Notes: generated by a model not told the origin, from the sequence alone. A stretch of 18,201 bases of DNA from Syntrophomonas_A sp050258735 (GCA_050258735.1 JBLMZJ010000087.1:1-18201); one strand, 5' to 3'; positions 6,323-14,265 are shown, numbered from the stretch's first letter. Numbers and translations are program-made.

Positions 6323-7945
6323 TTAACCCAGAATAGCTCTTAAATCCTCATCTGCCGTAGTTATCGGCTTGATGTCAAAGTTTTTGACCAGTACATCCAG
6401 GACCCCGGGCGTGATAAAAGCCGGCAGGGTCGGCCCCAGGCGTATATTCTTAATACCCAGGAAAAGGAGAGTCAACAACACCGCCACCGCCTTCTGCTCG
6501 TACCAGGAAAGGATCATAGAAAGCGGAAGTTCATTAACGCTGCATTCAAAGGCATTGGCCAGAGCTACAGCTATCTGGATGGCAGAATACGAATCGTTGC
6601 ACTGTCCCACATCCAACAGACGAGGAATGCCGTCGATAGCCCCCAGTTGTTTATCAAAAAAGCGATACTTGCCACAGCCCAGAGTGAGGACCACTGTATC
6701 AGACGGGGTTTTCTCCACCAACTCCGTAAAGTAGTTCCTGCCTGATTTTGCGCCATCGCAGCCGCCGACCAGGAAGAAGTGTTTTATCGCTCCCGCCTTT
6801 ACCCCCTCGACGATCTTATCGGCCACCCCTAAAACGCTGTTGCGGGCAAACCCTACCATCACGCTTCCCTGGTGTGAGTCCTCGGAGAATCCAGGCATCT
6901 GTAGTGCCATCTGGATCAACGGTTCATAGTTCCCTTTTTCAAGATGGGTCAGACCCGGATAACCTACCGGGCCGGCAGTAAATACATTCTTCTGGTAGGC
7001 ATCTTTCGGCGGCATCAGGCAATTGGTAGTCATGAGAACAGGCCCCGGGAAATCGGCAAATTCCTTCTGCTGGTTCTGCCAGGCAGTGCCGTAGTGGCCT
7101 ACCAGGTGCGGGTAAACGTTCAACTCCGGATATCCATGAGCGGGCAGCATCTCGCCATGGGTATAGATCGAAATATCCCGGCCTTCAGTGGCTTCCAACA
7201 GGGCCTTCAGATCTTTTAGATCGTGTCCGGAAACCAGTATGCATTTGCCTGTTTTATGGCCCAGTGAAACATTGCTTGGGGCGGGATGGCCAAAGGCAAA
7301 GGTATTGCCTTCATCGAGCAATTCCATAGCTCGCAGGTTGATTTCACCACAGCCCAGTACGCGTCCCAGCCAGAAATCCACGTCATCGGACCGGGTCCCA
7401 AGCGCAGCCAGTGATTTGTAGATGAAGTCATATATTTTTTCATCTTCTTGTCCAAAAACGATGGCATGATGTGCATAGGCCGCGACGCCCTTGATACCGT
7501 ACAGCAGTATATGCTGCAATGATCTGATATCCTCCGGGGCCTTAGCGTCTACAGGCAGACCAACCCTCTGCCCGTCCCTGATCATATCATCCAGGCTGCC
7601 CCCTTGGTAGTTGGCAGAGATATCGCTAAATCTAGCATCATTCCCTGACCGCCGCAGGTTCTCGCTGATCAGTTCCCGCAGGGAAATCGTTTTCAGGATA
7701 TAGAGCCGCAGACTCTCGGGATCAAAATTGACGTTGGTCAAGGTGGTGAAAATAGCTTCCATGACAAAATGGTCTACAACAGGATCCTTGATCCCGGCCT
7801 CTCTGGCGGCTACCGCATAAAAAGACAAACCTTTCAGGCTGAATAATAAAAGGTCCTGCAAACTGGCAATAGATTCATCCTTCCCACAGACTCCGATTTT
7901 AACACATCCACCCTTGCTGGTTTGTTCACACTGAGTACAAAACAT
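6323..7945 (-). CDS. hcp: Hybrid cluster protein (hydroxylamine/NO reductase), class I
   Basis: This 540-residue cytosolic Fe-S enzyme is linked to reduction of NO or hydroxylamine and to nitrosative stress defence. The N-terminal cluster motif C3-X2-C6-X7-C14-X5-C20 is the form found in anaerobes. All hybrid-cluster ligands known from Desulfovibrio have counterparts: H241, E265, C309, C396 (persulfide position), C424, C449, E483 and K485. The length is standard, so the gene appears intact. AGGAGG stands before ATG 7945. An operator-like site is found upstream at 8024-8040, with a near-identical copy before the adjacent Rrf2 gene, suggesting Fe-S-dependent control. No hcr reductase is adjacent; the downstream ferredoxin could supply electrons (inference). 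Confidence 0.97.
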   Translation of the reverse strand: MFCTQCEQTSKGGCVKIGVCGKDESIASLQDLLLFSLKGLSFYAVAAREAGIKDPVVDHFVMEAIFTTLTNVNFDPESLRLYILKTISLRELISENLRRSGNDARFSDISANYQGGSLDDMIRDGQRVGLPVDAKAPEDIRSLQHILLYGIKGVAAYAHHAIVFGQEDEKIYDFIYKSLAALGTRSDDVDFWLGRVLGCGEINLRAMELLDEGNTFAFGHPAPSNVSLGHKTGKCILVSGHDLKDLKALLEATEGRDISIYTHGEMLPAHGYPELNVYPHLVGHYGTAWQNQQKEFADFPGPVLMTTNCLMPPKDAYQKNVFTAGPVGYPGLTHLEKGNYEPLIQMALQMPGFSEDSHQGSVMVGFARNSVLGVADKIVEGVKAGAIKHFFLVGGCDGAKSGRNYFTELVEKTPSDTVVLTLGCGKYRFFDKQLGAIDGIPRLLDVGQCNDSYSAIQIAVALANAFECSVNELPLSMILSWYEQKAVAVLLTLLFLGIKNIRLGPTLPAFITPGVLDVLVKNFDIKPITTADEDLRAILG

Positions 7946-8023
7946 GCTAAATCCTCCTCACTTTTTTCAATTAAAGTCTTTGCCCGGTCTTCAGTCATCA
8001 GCGATTGTTAGTTGGATATTATT

Positions 8024-8040
8024 GATAAATTTTATCCACA
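8024..8040 (-). promoter_or_regulatory. Rrf2-type operator candidate upstream of hcp
   Basis: On the minus strand the site reads TGTGGATAAAATTTATC, containing the palindrome GATAAA-A-TTTATC. It matches the site before rrf2 (8493-8509) at 15 of 17 positions, differing only at the two central bases (AA versus TT). It lies about 80 bases upstream of the hcp start codon. An individual -35/-10 for hcp was not clear. Confidence 0.7.
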
Positions 8041-8076
8041 ATTAAAGGACATTTTTTCTCGTGAAAATCTTATGGA

Positions 8077-8478
8077 TCAAACCTTAAGCATGTCGGCCAG
8101 AGTTTCCCTACGCAGTTCGTCCAACAGGGCTTGCTGCGCCCGGGCAAGATTCCTGGAAACCGGGCAGGTCGGCTGATTAGGACAATCATAGCCCGGCGAT
8201 AAACACTGATTGAGAGTTATAGGCCCCTCTACCGCTGCTATGATATCGGCCAGGGTGATCTGGTCAGCTGACCTGGCCAACCTCACACCGCCGCTGGGGC
8301 CACGCTGAGTTATGACCAGGTCTGCCATAGCCAACAACTTGACCGTCTTTTTGAGAAAATCCTCGGGAATATCCTGTTGCTCGGAGATGAACCTCGCTGA
8401 AAGGAGTTCCCCCCAAGGTGCTTTTGCCAACTCCAGCATGGTTCTTATGGCATATTCGCTCTGTCTTGTTATCTGCAT
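8077..8478 (-). CDS. Rrf2-family Fe-S transcriptional regulator (NsrR/IscR-like)
   Basis: This 133-residue winged-helix regulator begins MQITRQSEYAIRTMLELA, the standard Rrf2 first helix. The recognition helix lies around residues 38-50, and the wing contains GPSGGVRLAR (60-69). Three cysteines, C92, C99 and C105 (C-X6-C-X5-C), sit where NsrR and IscR bind their cluster, so sensing of NO, oxygen or Fe-S status is expected. The spacing is not exactly that of either model protein. hcp follows 131 bases downstream on the same strand. Identical-looking sites before both genes suggest it represses itself and hcp. The likely start is ATG 8478 with AGAGGAAG just upstream. Confidence 0.9.
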   Translation of the reverse strand: MQITRQSEYAIRTMLELAKAPWGELLSARFISEQQDIPEDFLKKTVKLLAMADLVITQRGPSGGVRLARSADQITLADIIAAVEGPITLNQCLSPGYDCPNQPTCPVSRNLARAQQALLDELRRETLADMLKV

Positions 8479-8492
8479 GTCGCTTCCTCTTT

Positions 8493-8509
8493 TGTGGATA
8501 ATTTTTATC
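8493..8509. promoter_or_regulatory. Rrf2-type operator candidate upstream of rrf2
   Basis: The plus strand reads TGTGGATAATTTTTATC, and GGATAA/TTATCC form an inverted repeat at 8496-8510. It is the near-copy of the site before hcp. It lies 15 bases before the rrf2 start codon and just downstream of the putative promoter, where a bound repressor would block transcription. Confidence 0.7.
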
Positions 8510-8517
8510 CTATTTAT

Positions 8518-8546
8518 CTTGTATCAGATATATTACCCGGTGTCAA
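8518..8546 (-). promoter_or_regulatory. Putative rrf2 promoter
   Basis: On the minus strand a perfect TTGACA (8546-8541) is followed by 17 bases and TACAAG (8523-8518), a weak -10. A weak -10 beside a perfect -35 suits a regulated promoter. The predicted start lies immediately upstream of the operator candidate. Confidence 0.5.
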
Positions 8547-8725
8547 CATCAGTTAATAGTTTTTAAGTCAGAATTTCATTTTTTATCAAATAAATAAAGG
8601 AACATTCTTACAAGGTGTCGAAACAAACTATAAGTCTGCAAAACCAGGCAAATCCGCTTGGTCACCCCGTTTGGACCCAGTATTATTGATGACTTCCACG
8701 CCATAACTATTTGACGGGTGATTTC

Positions 8726-9475
8726 ATGAGAATTATCGCAATTACCAACCAAAAAGGCGGTACCGGCAAAACCACTTCCACTATCAATATCGGAGCAGGA
8801 TTGACTCGTCTGGGTAACCGGGTCCTTTTGATCGACCTGGATCCTCAGGCCAATCTGAGTTTTTCCCTCGGGCTGGGTGATCCCGCCAGCTTGCCTAATA
8901 TATATGAGGTCCTTAAAGGAAGGATTTCCCTGGCCGAAGCTGTTATTGAAGTCAACAGCATGGGGCTGGTTCCGGCAAGTCCGGAATTGGTCAAAATGGA
9001 GAGTGAGATGGCTTCTAACAAGGATAAGGCAGCTCTCTTGCAAAAAGCTCTTAATGGTCCGCTGGATTGGGACTATATCCTTTTGGATTGCCCGCCCAGT
9101 TACGGGCTGATAACCCTGAATGCTCTGACGGCAGCCCAGGAACTTTATGTTCCGGTGCAGGCTGAATTCCTGGCTCTGCAAGGCATGAGCAAGCTGCTGG
9201 AAACGATTGAAACCGTCCAGCGGGAGTACAACCCTTTACTAAGGTTCAGTGGTATCATCGCCACCCGTTATGACCAGCGCCGGGTTTTGAACCGTGAAGT
9301 GATCGAAAGCCTTTCCGAACATTTCGATGATAAACTATTCACTACCCTCATTCATGAGAACATAGCATTGGCTGAAGCCCCCAGCTTTGGTCAGGATATA
9401 TTCAGCTACCGTCCCGACAGCAATGGTGCCCGAGACTACATGTCGTTATGCCTTGAAATCATGGAAAGGAGATAA
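8726..9475 (+). CDS. ParA/Soj-family positioning ATPase (A/D ATPase)
   Basis: This 249-residue P-loop ATPase has a deviant Walker A, KGGTGKTT (10-17), with signature K10 and catalytic K15. Walker A' is LIDLDPQAN (35-43) and Walker B ends at D121 (YILLDCPP). Members dimerise on ATP, bind nucleoid DNA non-specifically and are released by a partner protein, so moving plasmids, chromosomes or protein cargos. No ParB gene or parS-like palindrome is seen here; the next gene encodes a short adaptor-like protein 4 bases after the stop. ATG 8726 puts the P-loop at the usual N-terminal position; a TTG at 8711 would only add five residues. The ribosome site is weak (GGGTGA). It is divergent from the rrf2 gene. 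Confidence 0.92.
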   Translation: MRIIAITNQKGGTGKTTSTINIGAGLTRLGNRVLLIDLDPQANLSFSLGLGDPASLPNIYEVLKGRISLAEAVIEVNSMGLVPASPELVKMESEMASNKDKAALLQKALNGPLDWDYILLDCPPSYGLITLNALTAAQELYVPVQAEFLALQGMSKLLETIETVQREYNPLLRFSGIIATRYDQRRVLNREVIESLSEHFDDKLFTTLIHENIALAEAPSFGQDIFSYRPDSNGARDYMSLCLEIMERR

Positions 9476-9479
9476 TCCA

Positions 9480-9869
9480 ATGGCTCAAAAGAAACGTCTA
9501 GGTAAAGACCCCTTTGCCAACAAAACTCCGGCTTCGGATCCCCAGCCTGCTGCTCCGACAGCTAAAGAACCGAAAATCAAGGCAGCTCCAGCGCAAAAAA
9601 CTGCTGCAGCCAAAAAAACGACGTCCAGTTCAGCTGCCCCCGAAGTTAAAACCCCGGCTCCAGCTCCGTCCGATCCAAAAGTTGATAAACCGGTAGCTGT
9701 AGTAAAGGATGCCGTAAGCGGACGGGATGCTGAAATAGAGAGCATCCGCCGGGAATTGGCTGAACTCCAGACCCTGGTCCTCAAATTGCAGCAGCAGATG
9801 GAAGCCATGCGGCAATGGAATGAGACTCTAATATCGCCATGGCAGTGGTGGTTTTCATTCTTTTCATGA
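9480..9869 (+). CDS. Small disordered/coiled-coil ParA partner (candidate)
   Basis: This 129-residue protein matches no well-known enzyme family that I recognise. Three parts are visible. The basic N-terminus, MAQKKRLGKDPF, resembles the lysine/arginine-rich N-terminal peptides by which ParB and similar partners activate ParA. An Ala/Pro/Lys-rich, low-complexity, probably disordered stretch covers residues 13-75. A predicted coiled coil lies at about 82-113 (DAEIESIRRELAELQTLVLK), followed by an aromatic tail, PWQWWFSFFS. AAAGGAGAT at 9465-9473 precedes ATG 9480, only 4 bases after the ParA stop, so the pair is translated together. The design resembles McdB-type cargo adaptors in outline, not demonstrably in sequence. 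The cargo is unknown; the tail could touch membrane. Confidence 0.8.
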   Translation: MAQKKRLGKDPFANKTPASDPQPAAPTAKEPKIKAAPAQKTAAAKKTTSSSAAPEVKTPAPAPSDPKVDKPVAVVKDAVSGRDAEIESIRRELAELQTLVLKLQQQMEAMRQWNETLISPWQWWFSFFS

Positions 9870-10154
9870 TTCACGATAAGAAACTGGTTGCCTCTGCCAT
9901 CCGTTTTCATTGACTGTATCAGGAAATCCATCATATAATTTATTAATAGCCACTATTTATTCCACTCTTTTCTTTTCTGATCGCTGATATTTCCAACTAA
10001 CAAGCGCAATACCATTGACATTTGAGTTGTCTGAATATTATGACTCTTTAAAATTTACCGACAATACGCATTTCTTCTTTAACATTCTTGTAAAGGAGGC
10101 GAGCAAGCCGCTAAGGAAAAGAAGAACGTTGTTATTTAAGGGGGAGAGAGAGAA
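9870..10154. other. Intergenic region before the crotonase gene
   Basis: A possible promoter has TTGACA at 10015-10020 with TATGAC at 10039-10044 (18-nt spacer). A strong AAAGGAGG at 10092-10099 is not followed by any start codon at useful distance, so it either serves nothing or is part of a structured leader. No terminator was recognised for the ParA pair. Confidence 0.5.
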
Positions 10155-10934
10155 ATGGACTTCGAAACAGTTATTTACACAAAAGAGGAAGGGGCAGCTA
10201 TTGTACAGCTCAACCGGCCTGAAGTGCTCAATGCCTTCAATGAACAGGTACTTAAGGAATTAGAAATGGTCGCCGACGATGTTACAAGGGACGATAAGGT
10301 CAAGGTGCTGGTGATAAAGGGTAATGAAACCGCCTTTGCCGCCGGCGCAGACATCAAAGACTTCGTTTCCTACAGCCCAAGTGATGCCCACCAGTACATT
10401 TACCAGGTCCAGGTATCCATGGGGAAATTGATTGGCATGGGCAAGCCAACGATAGCCTCAATAGCAGGTTACGCTCTGGGCGGCGGCTGCGAGCTGGCTC
10501 TGGCCTGCGACCTCCGCATAGCTGCTAATACAGCTCACTTTGGTCTTCCCGAAATTAACCTGGGCATCATCCCGGGTGGAGGCGGCACCCAGAGACTTAC
10601 CCGCCTTATCGGAGAAGGCAAAACCAAAGAGCTTATCATGCTGGGAGAGGTATTCGATGCACAAACGGCCTATGAATTAGGGCTGGTCAACTTCCTGGTC
10701 CCCCTCTCGGATCTGGAGGAACAAACCCGTAAACTGGCTAAAAAACTATGCAGAAAACCCCCACTAGCTATTCGAACCGCCAAAGAGCTGATCCAGCTCA
10801 GTTATGACGTAGACATATACAATGGTCTGATGATGGAAAAAGAGAAATTCGCCTATCTGTTCTCCACTGAAGATCAAAAAGAAGGCATGACCGCCTTTTT
10901 GGAAGGCAGGAAAGCCGCATTTACTGGTAAATAA
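10155..10934 (+). CDS. Enoyl-CoA hydratase / crotonase
   Basis: This 259-residue crotonase-fold enzyme probably hydrates crotonyl-CoA to 3-hydroxybutyryl-CoA, reversibly. The oxyanion-hole region AGADIK is at 63-68. Both catalytic glutamates of true hydratases are present: E113 in GGGCELALACD and E133 in LPEINLGIIPGGGGTQRL. The GGGGTQRL loop and C-terminal EGMTAFLEGRKAAF region are typical. ATG 10155 follows a GGGGGAGAG purine tract. The CoA-transferase gene begins 18 bases after the stop and shares the operon. Together they fit beta-oxidation or formation of C4 acids; short-chain specificity is inferred from the neighbour rather than proven by residues. Confidence 0.92.
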   Translation: MDFETVIYTKEEGAAIVQLNRPEVLNAFNEQVLKELEMVADDVTRDDKVKVLVIKGNETAFAAGADIKDFVSYSPSDAHQYIYQVQVSMGKLIGMGKPTIASIAGYALGGGCELALACDLRIAANTAHFGLPEINLGIIPGGGGTQRLTRLIGEGKTKELIMLGEVFDAQTAYELGLVNFLVPLSDLEEQTRKLAKKLCRKPPLAIRTAKELIQLSYDVDIYNGLMMEKEKFAYLFSTEDQKEGMTAFLEGRKAAFTGK

Positions 10935-10952
10935 TATGAAGGGGGTAATAAT

Positions 10953-12272
10953 ATGAGCAGGTTCCAGGAAATGTACAAGGAAAAACTGACCAGTGCGGAG
11001 GAGGCAGCAAAACTTATTAACAGCGGCGACACCCTGCTGGCACCGCTTTCCAACGGCCAGCCCTTGGCCCTGGTAAACGCAGCAGCTCAGCGTATAAGAA
11101 ACGACGAGCTAAGAGATATCACCTATGTTTCCGGTGTTGACGTGCGCTGGTTTGACCTCTATCACCCGGATCTGGTAGGAAAGGTTTTGATAGAATCAGG
11201 CTTCGTCTCGATCGCTACCCGCCACGGCATGGCTGAAGGCCTATTCACCTATACCCCCTGCCGTCTGGGACAGACGGTCGATATGATCGAGAAATGCCGT
11301 TCGGTACAGGTCGCCTGTATGGTGGTATCACCTATGGACCGCCATGGCTTCTTTTCCACCGGCTGCAATGTCGACTGGGGCTGGGAAGGAGCCAAGAGAC
11401 ACAATCCCCGTGAAATCATAGTGGAAGTAAACGAGAACATGCCACGCACCTACGGCACCAACCATCTGCACATCAGCGAGGTCTCGGCGGTTATCGAGAA
11501 CCATATCCCGCTTTTCGAACTGCCTCCCATCCCGGTCACCGACAAAGACGAGAAGATCGGCCGCTTTATCGCAGATATGATCGAAGACGGCTCCTGTATC
11601 CAGATCGGTATAGGAGGTATGCCTAATGCCATTGCCAATTTCCTGTTGGACCGCAAGGACCTGGGAGTGCATTCGGAGATGCTGACCGACAGCATGGTCG
11701 ATCTTTATGAAGCAGGAGTAATTTCCTGCAACAAGAAAAATTTCATGCCCTATAAGTGGATCGGTTCCTTTGCCCTGGGCACCCGTAAACTATATGACTT
11801 TATCGATGAAAACCCGCTGGTGGAAATGCATTCCACCCGTTTTGTGAACGATCCCTATATCATCGGCAAGAATGACAAGATGATATCGGTTAACGCCACC
11901 GTAGAAGTAGACCTCTCCGGGCAGGCAGCGTCTGAATCAATCGGAACAACGCAGTATTCGGGAACCGGAGGTCAGTTGGACTTTGTGCAGGGTGCCTGGC
12001 GTTCCAAAGGCGGCAAATCCTTCCTGACCCTCTATTCCACCTACACCAACAAGGACGGGGAGCTCAAATCCAAGATAGTGCCTACCCTCTCACCCGGAAT
12101 ATTTACTACAGTATCCCGTACCGATATCGAGTATGTGGTAACTGAATATGGCGTGGCCAATCTGAAAGGGCAAAACCTGCGCACTCGGGTAAAAGAACTT
12201 ATCAGCATCGCTCACCCGGATTTCCGGCCCTGGCTGGAATGGGAAGCTCGCAATATGAACTACATCCCCTAG
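10953..12272 (+). CDS. Acetyl-CoA hydrolase/transferase-family CoA-transferase
   Basis: This 439-residue family I CoA-transferase belongs to the 4-hydroxybutyrate / butyryl-CoA:acetate type. It would move CoA between acyl-CoA and acetate or another acid. Seen motifs are GIGGMPNA (219-226), the expected catalytic glutamate E242 in HSEMLTD, GTGGQLDF (337-344) and VTEYGVANLKG near the end. Length and motif order are normal for the group. AAGGGGGTAATA precedes ATG 10953. It follows the crotonase gene by 18 bases and ends 8 bases before a strong terminator. In syntrophic butyrate oxidisers such enzymes activate butyrate or crotonate without ATP; which acid is used here cannot be decided from the sequence. 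Confidence 0.92.
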   Translation: MSRFQEMYKEKLTSAEEAAKLINSGDTLLAPLSNGQPLALVNAAAQRIRNDELRDITYVSGVDVRWFDLYHPDLVGKVLIESGFVSIATRHGMAEGLFTYTPCRLGQTVDMIEKCRSVQVACMVVSPMDRHGFFSTGCNVDWGWEGAKRHNPREIIVEVNENMPRTYGTNHLHISEVSAVIENHIPLFELPPIPVTDKDEKIGRFIADMIEDGSCIQIGIGGMPNAIANFLLDRKDLGVHSEMLTDSMVDLYEAGVISCNKKNFMPYKWIGSFALGTRKLYDFIDENPLVEMHSTRFVNDPYIIGKNDKMISVNATVEVDLSGQAASESIGTTQYSGTGGQLDFVQGAWRSKGGKSFLTLYSTYTNKDGELKSKIVPTLSPGIFTTVSRTDIEYVVTEYGVANLKGQNLRTRVKELISIAHPDFRPWLEWEARNMNYIP

Positions 12273-12280
12273 AAAACAAC

Positions 12281-12308
12281 AAAAGGAGCGGGTTTACCCG
12301 CTCCTTTT
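12281..12308. terminator. Bidirectional terminator between two convergent operons
   Basis: AAAAGGAGCGGG (12281-12292) and CCCGCTCCTTTT (12297-12308) form a perfect 12-bp stem with a TTTA loop. ATTTTG follows on the plus strand and GTTGTTTT on the minus strand. It ends the crotonase/CoA-transferase operon and can also stop transcripts from yedF and the cysteine-desulfurase-like gene. Confidence 0.9.
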
Positions 12309-12337
12309 ATTTTGTAAAAAAGGTTTAGCAAGAAGTG

Positions 12338-12364
12338 AAAAGGTATTAGCGCAAGGCTATCTTT
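12338..12364 (+). terminator. Possible second terminator hairpin
   Basis: AAAAGGTA (12338-12345) pairs with TATCTTTT (12357-12364 region), including one G-U pair on the plus strand. A bulge and a short inner stem around GCAAG follow. TTTTCGTTT comes after it. It would be a back-up after the main terminator at 12281-12308. Confidence 0.35.
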
Positions 12365-12381
12365 TCGTTTATCGGTATGGT

Positions 12382-13527
12382 TTATTCCCGGCTCAGTTGG
12401 TCTATAGCCTTAACTGTATATTCAATATCCTCCATAGTGTTGAAGAGTCCGGGGCTCAGGCGGCAGGCTCCCAGCTCAAAGCTGCCGATGGTCTGGTGTG
12501 CCAGGGGGGCACAATGCAATCCGGAACGAGCTATGATGCCAAACCGGAGGTCCAGGTTCATGCTGACGTCTCCGCAATCCCGGTCTTCGATGTTAAAAGC
12601 AACCACCGCCACTCTTCTGACCGGGTCCTCGGGGCCATATACCTTGACCCCTTTTATTTCCTGCAAACCGGCAAGGAGTGCCCGGGTCAATTTCAATTCA
12701 TGCTGTCGAATGTGTTCCAGGCCAGTATCCCTGATAAAAGCGACGCCGGCAGCCAATCCGGCTATCCCAGGCGTATTTAGTGTCCCGCTTTCCAGGCGGT
12801 CCGGCATATATTCCGGGTGGACCAGGCTCTCCGACAAGGACCCGGTACCGCCCTCCTTTAAGGGCTTGATTATGAGGCCGGGACGTACATACAATCCTCC
12901 GGTGCCCTGCGGGCCCAACAGTGCTTTATGCCCGGTGAAGGTCAAGATATCAATATTATACTCCTCAGCATCAAGCGGCAGAACCCCTGCTGTCTGAGCA
13001 CTGTCCACCATAAAAATGATCCCATTCTCCCTGGCTATCTTGCCAACTTCTTTTATGGGCATGATCGTGCCAGTAAGATTCGATGCATGCAAGAGACATA
13101 TCAATCGGGTATTAGGTCTGATGGCACGTCTGATATCCTCAGGGTCCAGACTGCCGTCTCCGGAGCAGATTACCCGGGTCCATTCCACTCCCAGGCCTGA
13201 CAATACATGCAAAGGCCGCGCTACCGCATTGTGTTCCATACTGGTGGTGATAACATGATCTCCCGGCACCAGTATCCCCTTCAGGGCCAGATTGATAGCC
13301 TCGGTGATATTCATAGTGAAGGCTATTCTTGAGCTGTCGGCAACGTTAAAAAGTGCGGCGAGGGCTTCCCTGGCTTCCAGGACGACAGACCCGGCACTAC
13401 GAGTGGCCTGATGACTGCCCCTTCCGGGATTACCTCCCAGATTGCGGTTGAAATGATCCATTGCCGCATATACACTTTCCGGTTTCGGGAAAGAAGTGGC
13501 TGCATTGTCTAGATATACTGTTTTCAT
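12382..13527 (-). CDS. Cysteine desulfurase-like class V aminotransferase (EF2568 type)
   Basis: This 381-residue PLP enzyme resembles SufS/CsdA. It begins MKTVYLDNAATSFPKP. It has N150 and D175 in the cofactor pocket (VDSAQTAG), the PLP lysine K201 (FTGHKALLGPQG) and a cysteine, C339, in RSGLHCAPLAH at the active-site loop position. The likely start is ATG 13527, with AGGGGGAG 6 bases upstream; an upstream start would add 12 residues without such a site. yedF lies 41 bases upstream on the same strand. Family members beside yedF were linked by comparative genomics to a selenium-dependent molybdenum hydroxylase trait, where they may free selenium or sulfur from (seleno)cysteine. General sulfur transfer is the alternative. 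Confidence 0.9.
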   Translation of the reverse strand: MKTVYLDNAATSFPKPESVYAAMDHFNRNLGGNPGRGSHQATRSAGSVVLEAREALAALFNVADSSRIAFTMNITEAINLALKGILVPGDHVITTSMEHNAVARPLHVLSGLGVEWTRVICSGDGSLDPEDIRRAIRPNTRLICLLHASNLTGTIMPIKEVGKIARENGIIFMVDSAQTAGVLPLDAEEYNIDILTFTGHKALLGPQGTGGLYVRPGLIIKPLKEGGTGSLSESLVHPEYMPDRLESGTLNTPGIAGLAAGVAFIRDTGLEHIRQHELKLTRALLAGLQEIKGVKVYGPEDPVRRVAVVAFNIEDRDCGDVSMNLDLRFGIIARSGLHCAPLAHQTIGSFELGACRLSPGLFNTMEDIEYTVKAIDQLSRE

Positions 13528-13568
13528 AGCCTGCTCCCCCTTCCGGGATAAATCATCATTCAAAGCCT

Positions 13569-14150
13569 CTATATTGTCAATACCCGATCTGCTCCAGTCA
13601 AGATCTCTACTGCGGTATACATATTGGTGACCTTGCCTGCCATAAGTTTATCCTTAACACCATAAAAGTCCAGGCAGGTCCCGCAGGAGAGCACTTCAAT
13701 ACCCTTTTGCTCCAGGGCCTGCAGATGTTCCAATACCGGAGAGCCAACCGTAGTTAACTTGACCCCGCTGTTCATAAAGATCAGGTGAGCGACCTTCCCG
13801 TCCAACTCGTTAAGGCTAAACAGGAAGCTCTTCATTAGGATCCCGCCCAGTTCGGGATCACCTTCCCCAAAGAGGCTGCTCTTTATCAAGATGGCTACCA
13901 CCGCATCTTTAGCAACAGGGGATTCCATCAGTTCCTGTCCCGGGACCATGTGCAAACGGACTTCTGCCTCGAGCTTTTCAACGGTAAGTTCATAACCCTG
14001 ACTGCGAGCCAGCTTGCTGACATTCTCCACTGCTGCATCGTTGTCTACTATGGTGGTGATCTGTGCCTTATTATCATCCTCCATGGCCCGTTTGGTCAAA
14101 ATGACCGGTTCCGGGCAATTCAGCCCCCGGGCATCGATTATTCTGCTCAT
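13569..14150 (-). CDS. yedF: YedF: TusA-like + DsrE-like selenium metabolism protein
   Basis: This 193-residue fusion has two parts. A TusA/SirA-like domain spans residues 1-70 with the active cysteine C12 in GLNCPEPV. A DsrE-like domain spans about 80-193, with the pair C156/C159 in SCGTCLDFYG. This is the layout of the 'sulfurtransferase-like selenium metabolism protein YedF'. Carriers of this kind pass persulfide or selenide groups. ATG 14150 is preferred because AAAGG (14164-14160) lies 9 bases upstream; an ATG at 14159 overlaps that site. It is followed by the cysteine-desulfurase-like gene. SelD and the selenium-dependent hydroxylase genes expected with it are not in the window. Confidence 0.92.
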   Translation of the reverse strand: MSRIIDARGLNCPEPVILTKRAMEDDNKAQITTIVDNDAAVENVSKLARSQGYELTVEKLEAEVRLHMVPGQELMESPVAKDAVVAILIKSSLFGEGDPELGGILMKSFLFSLNELDGKVAHLIFMNSGVKLTTVGSPVLEHLQALEQKGIEVLSCGTCLDFYGVKDKLMAGKVTNMYTAVEILTGADRVLTI

Positions 14151-14265
14151 CAAATTCATCCTTTCTATTTATATATATCTTATCCTTGATTCCATGCTAA
14201 ATATTTTGGCCTTCCCGGGCCAGCAACGTTGCTCAAGTGTGGTGCTCCAATAATGCGTTATATAT

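Noticed and set aside
8711..8725. TTG 8711 as start of the ParA protein
   Set aside because: It adds only five residues before the P-loop strand; ATG 8726 gives the normal family N-terminus.
8576..9181. A 201-residue minus-strand open frame opposite the ParA gene
   Set aside because: It is antisense to a gene with all ParA motifs, has no recognised domain and no ribosome site of note.
10092..10099. AAAGGAGG as the ribosome site of a leader peptide before the crotonase gene
   Set aside because: No start codon follows within usable distance, and no short frame there looks coding.
12377..12997. A 206-residue plus-strand open frame opposite the cysteine-desulfurase-like gene
   Set aside because: It is a shadow frame of a well-conserved PLP enzyme, with composition typical of an antisense read.
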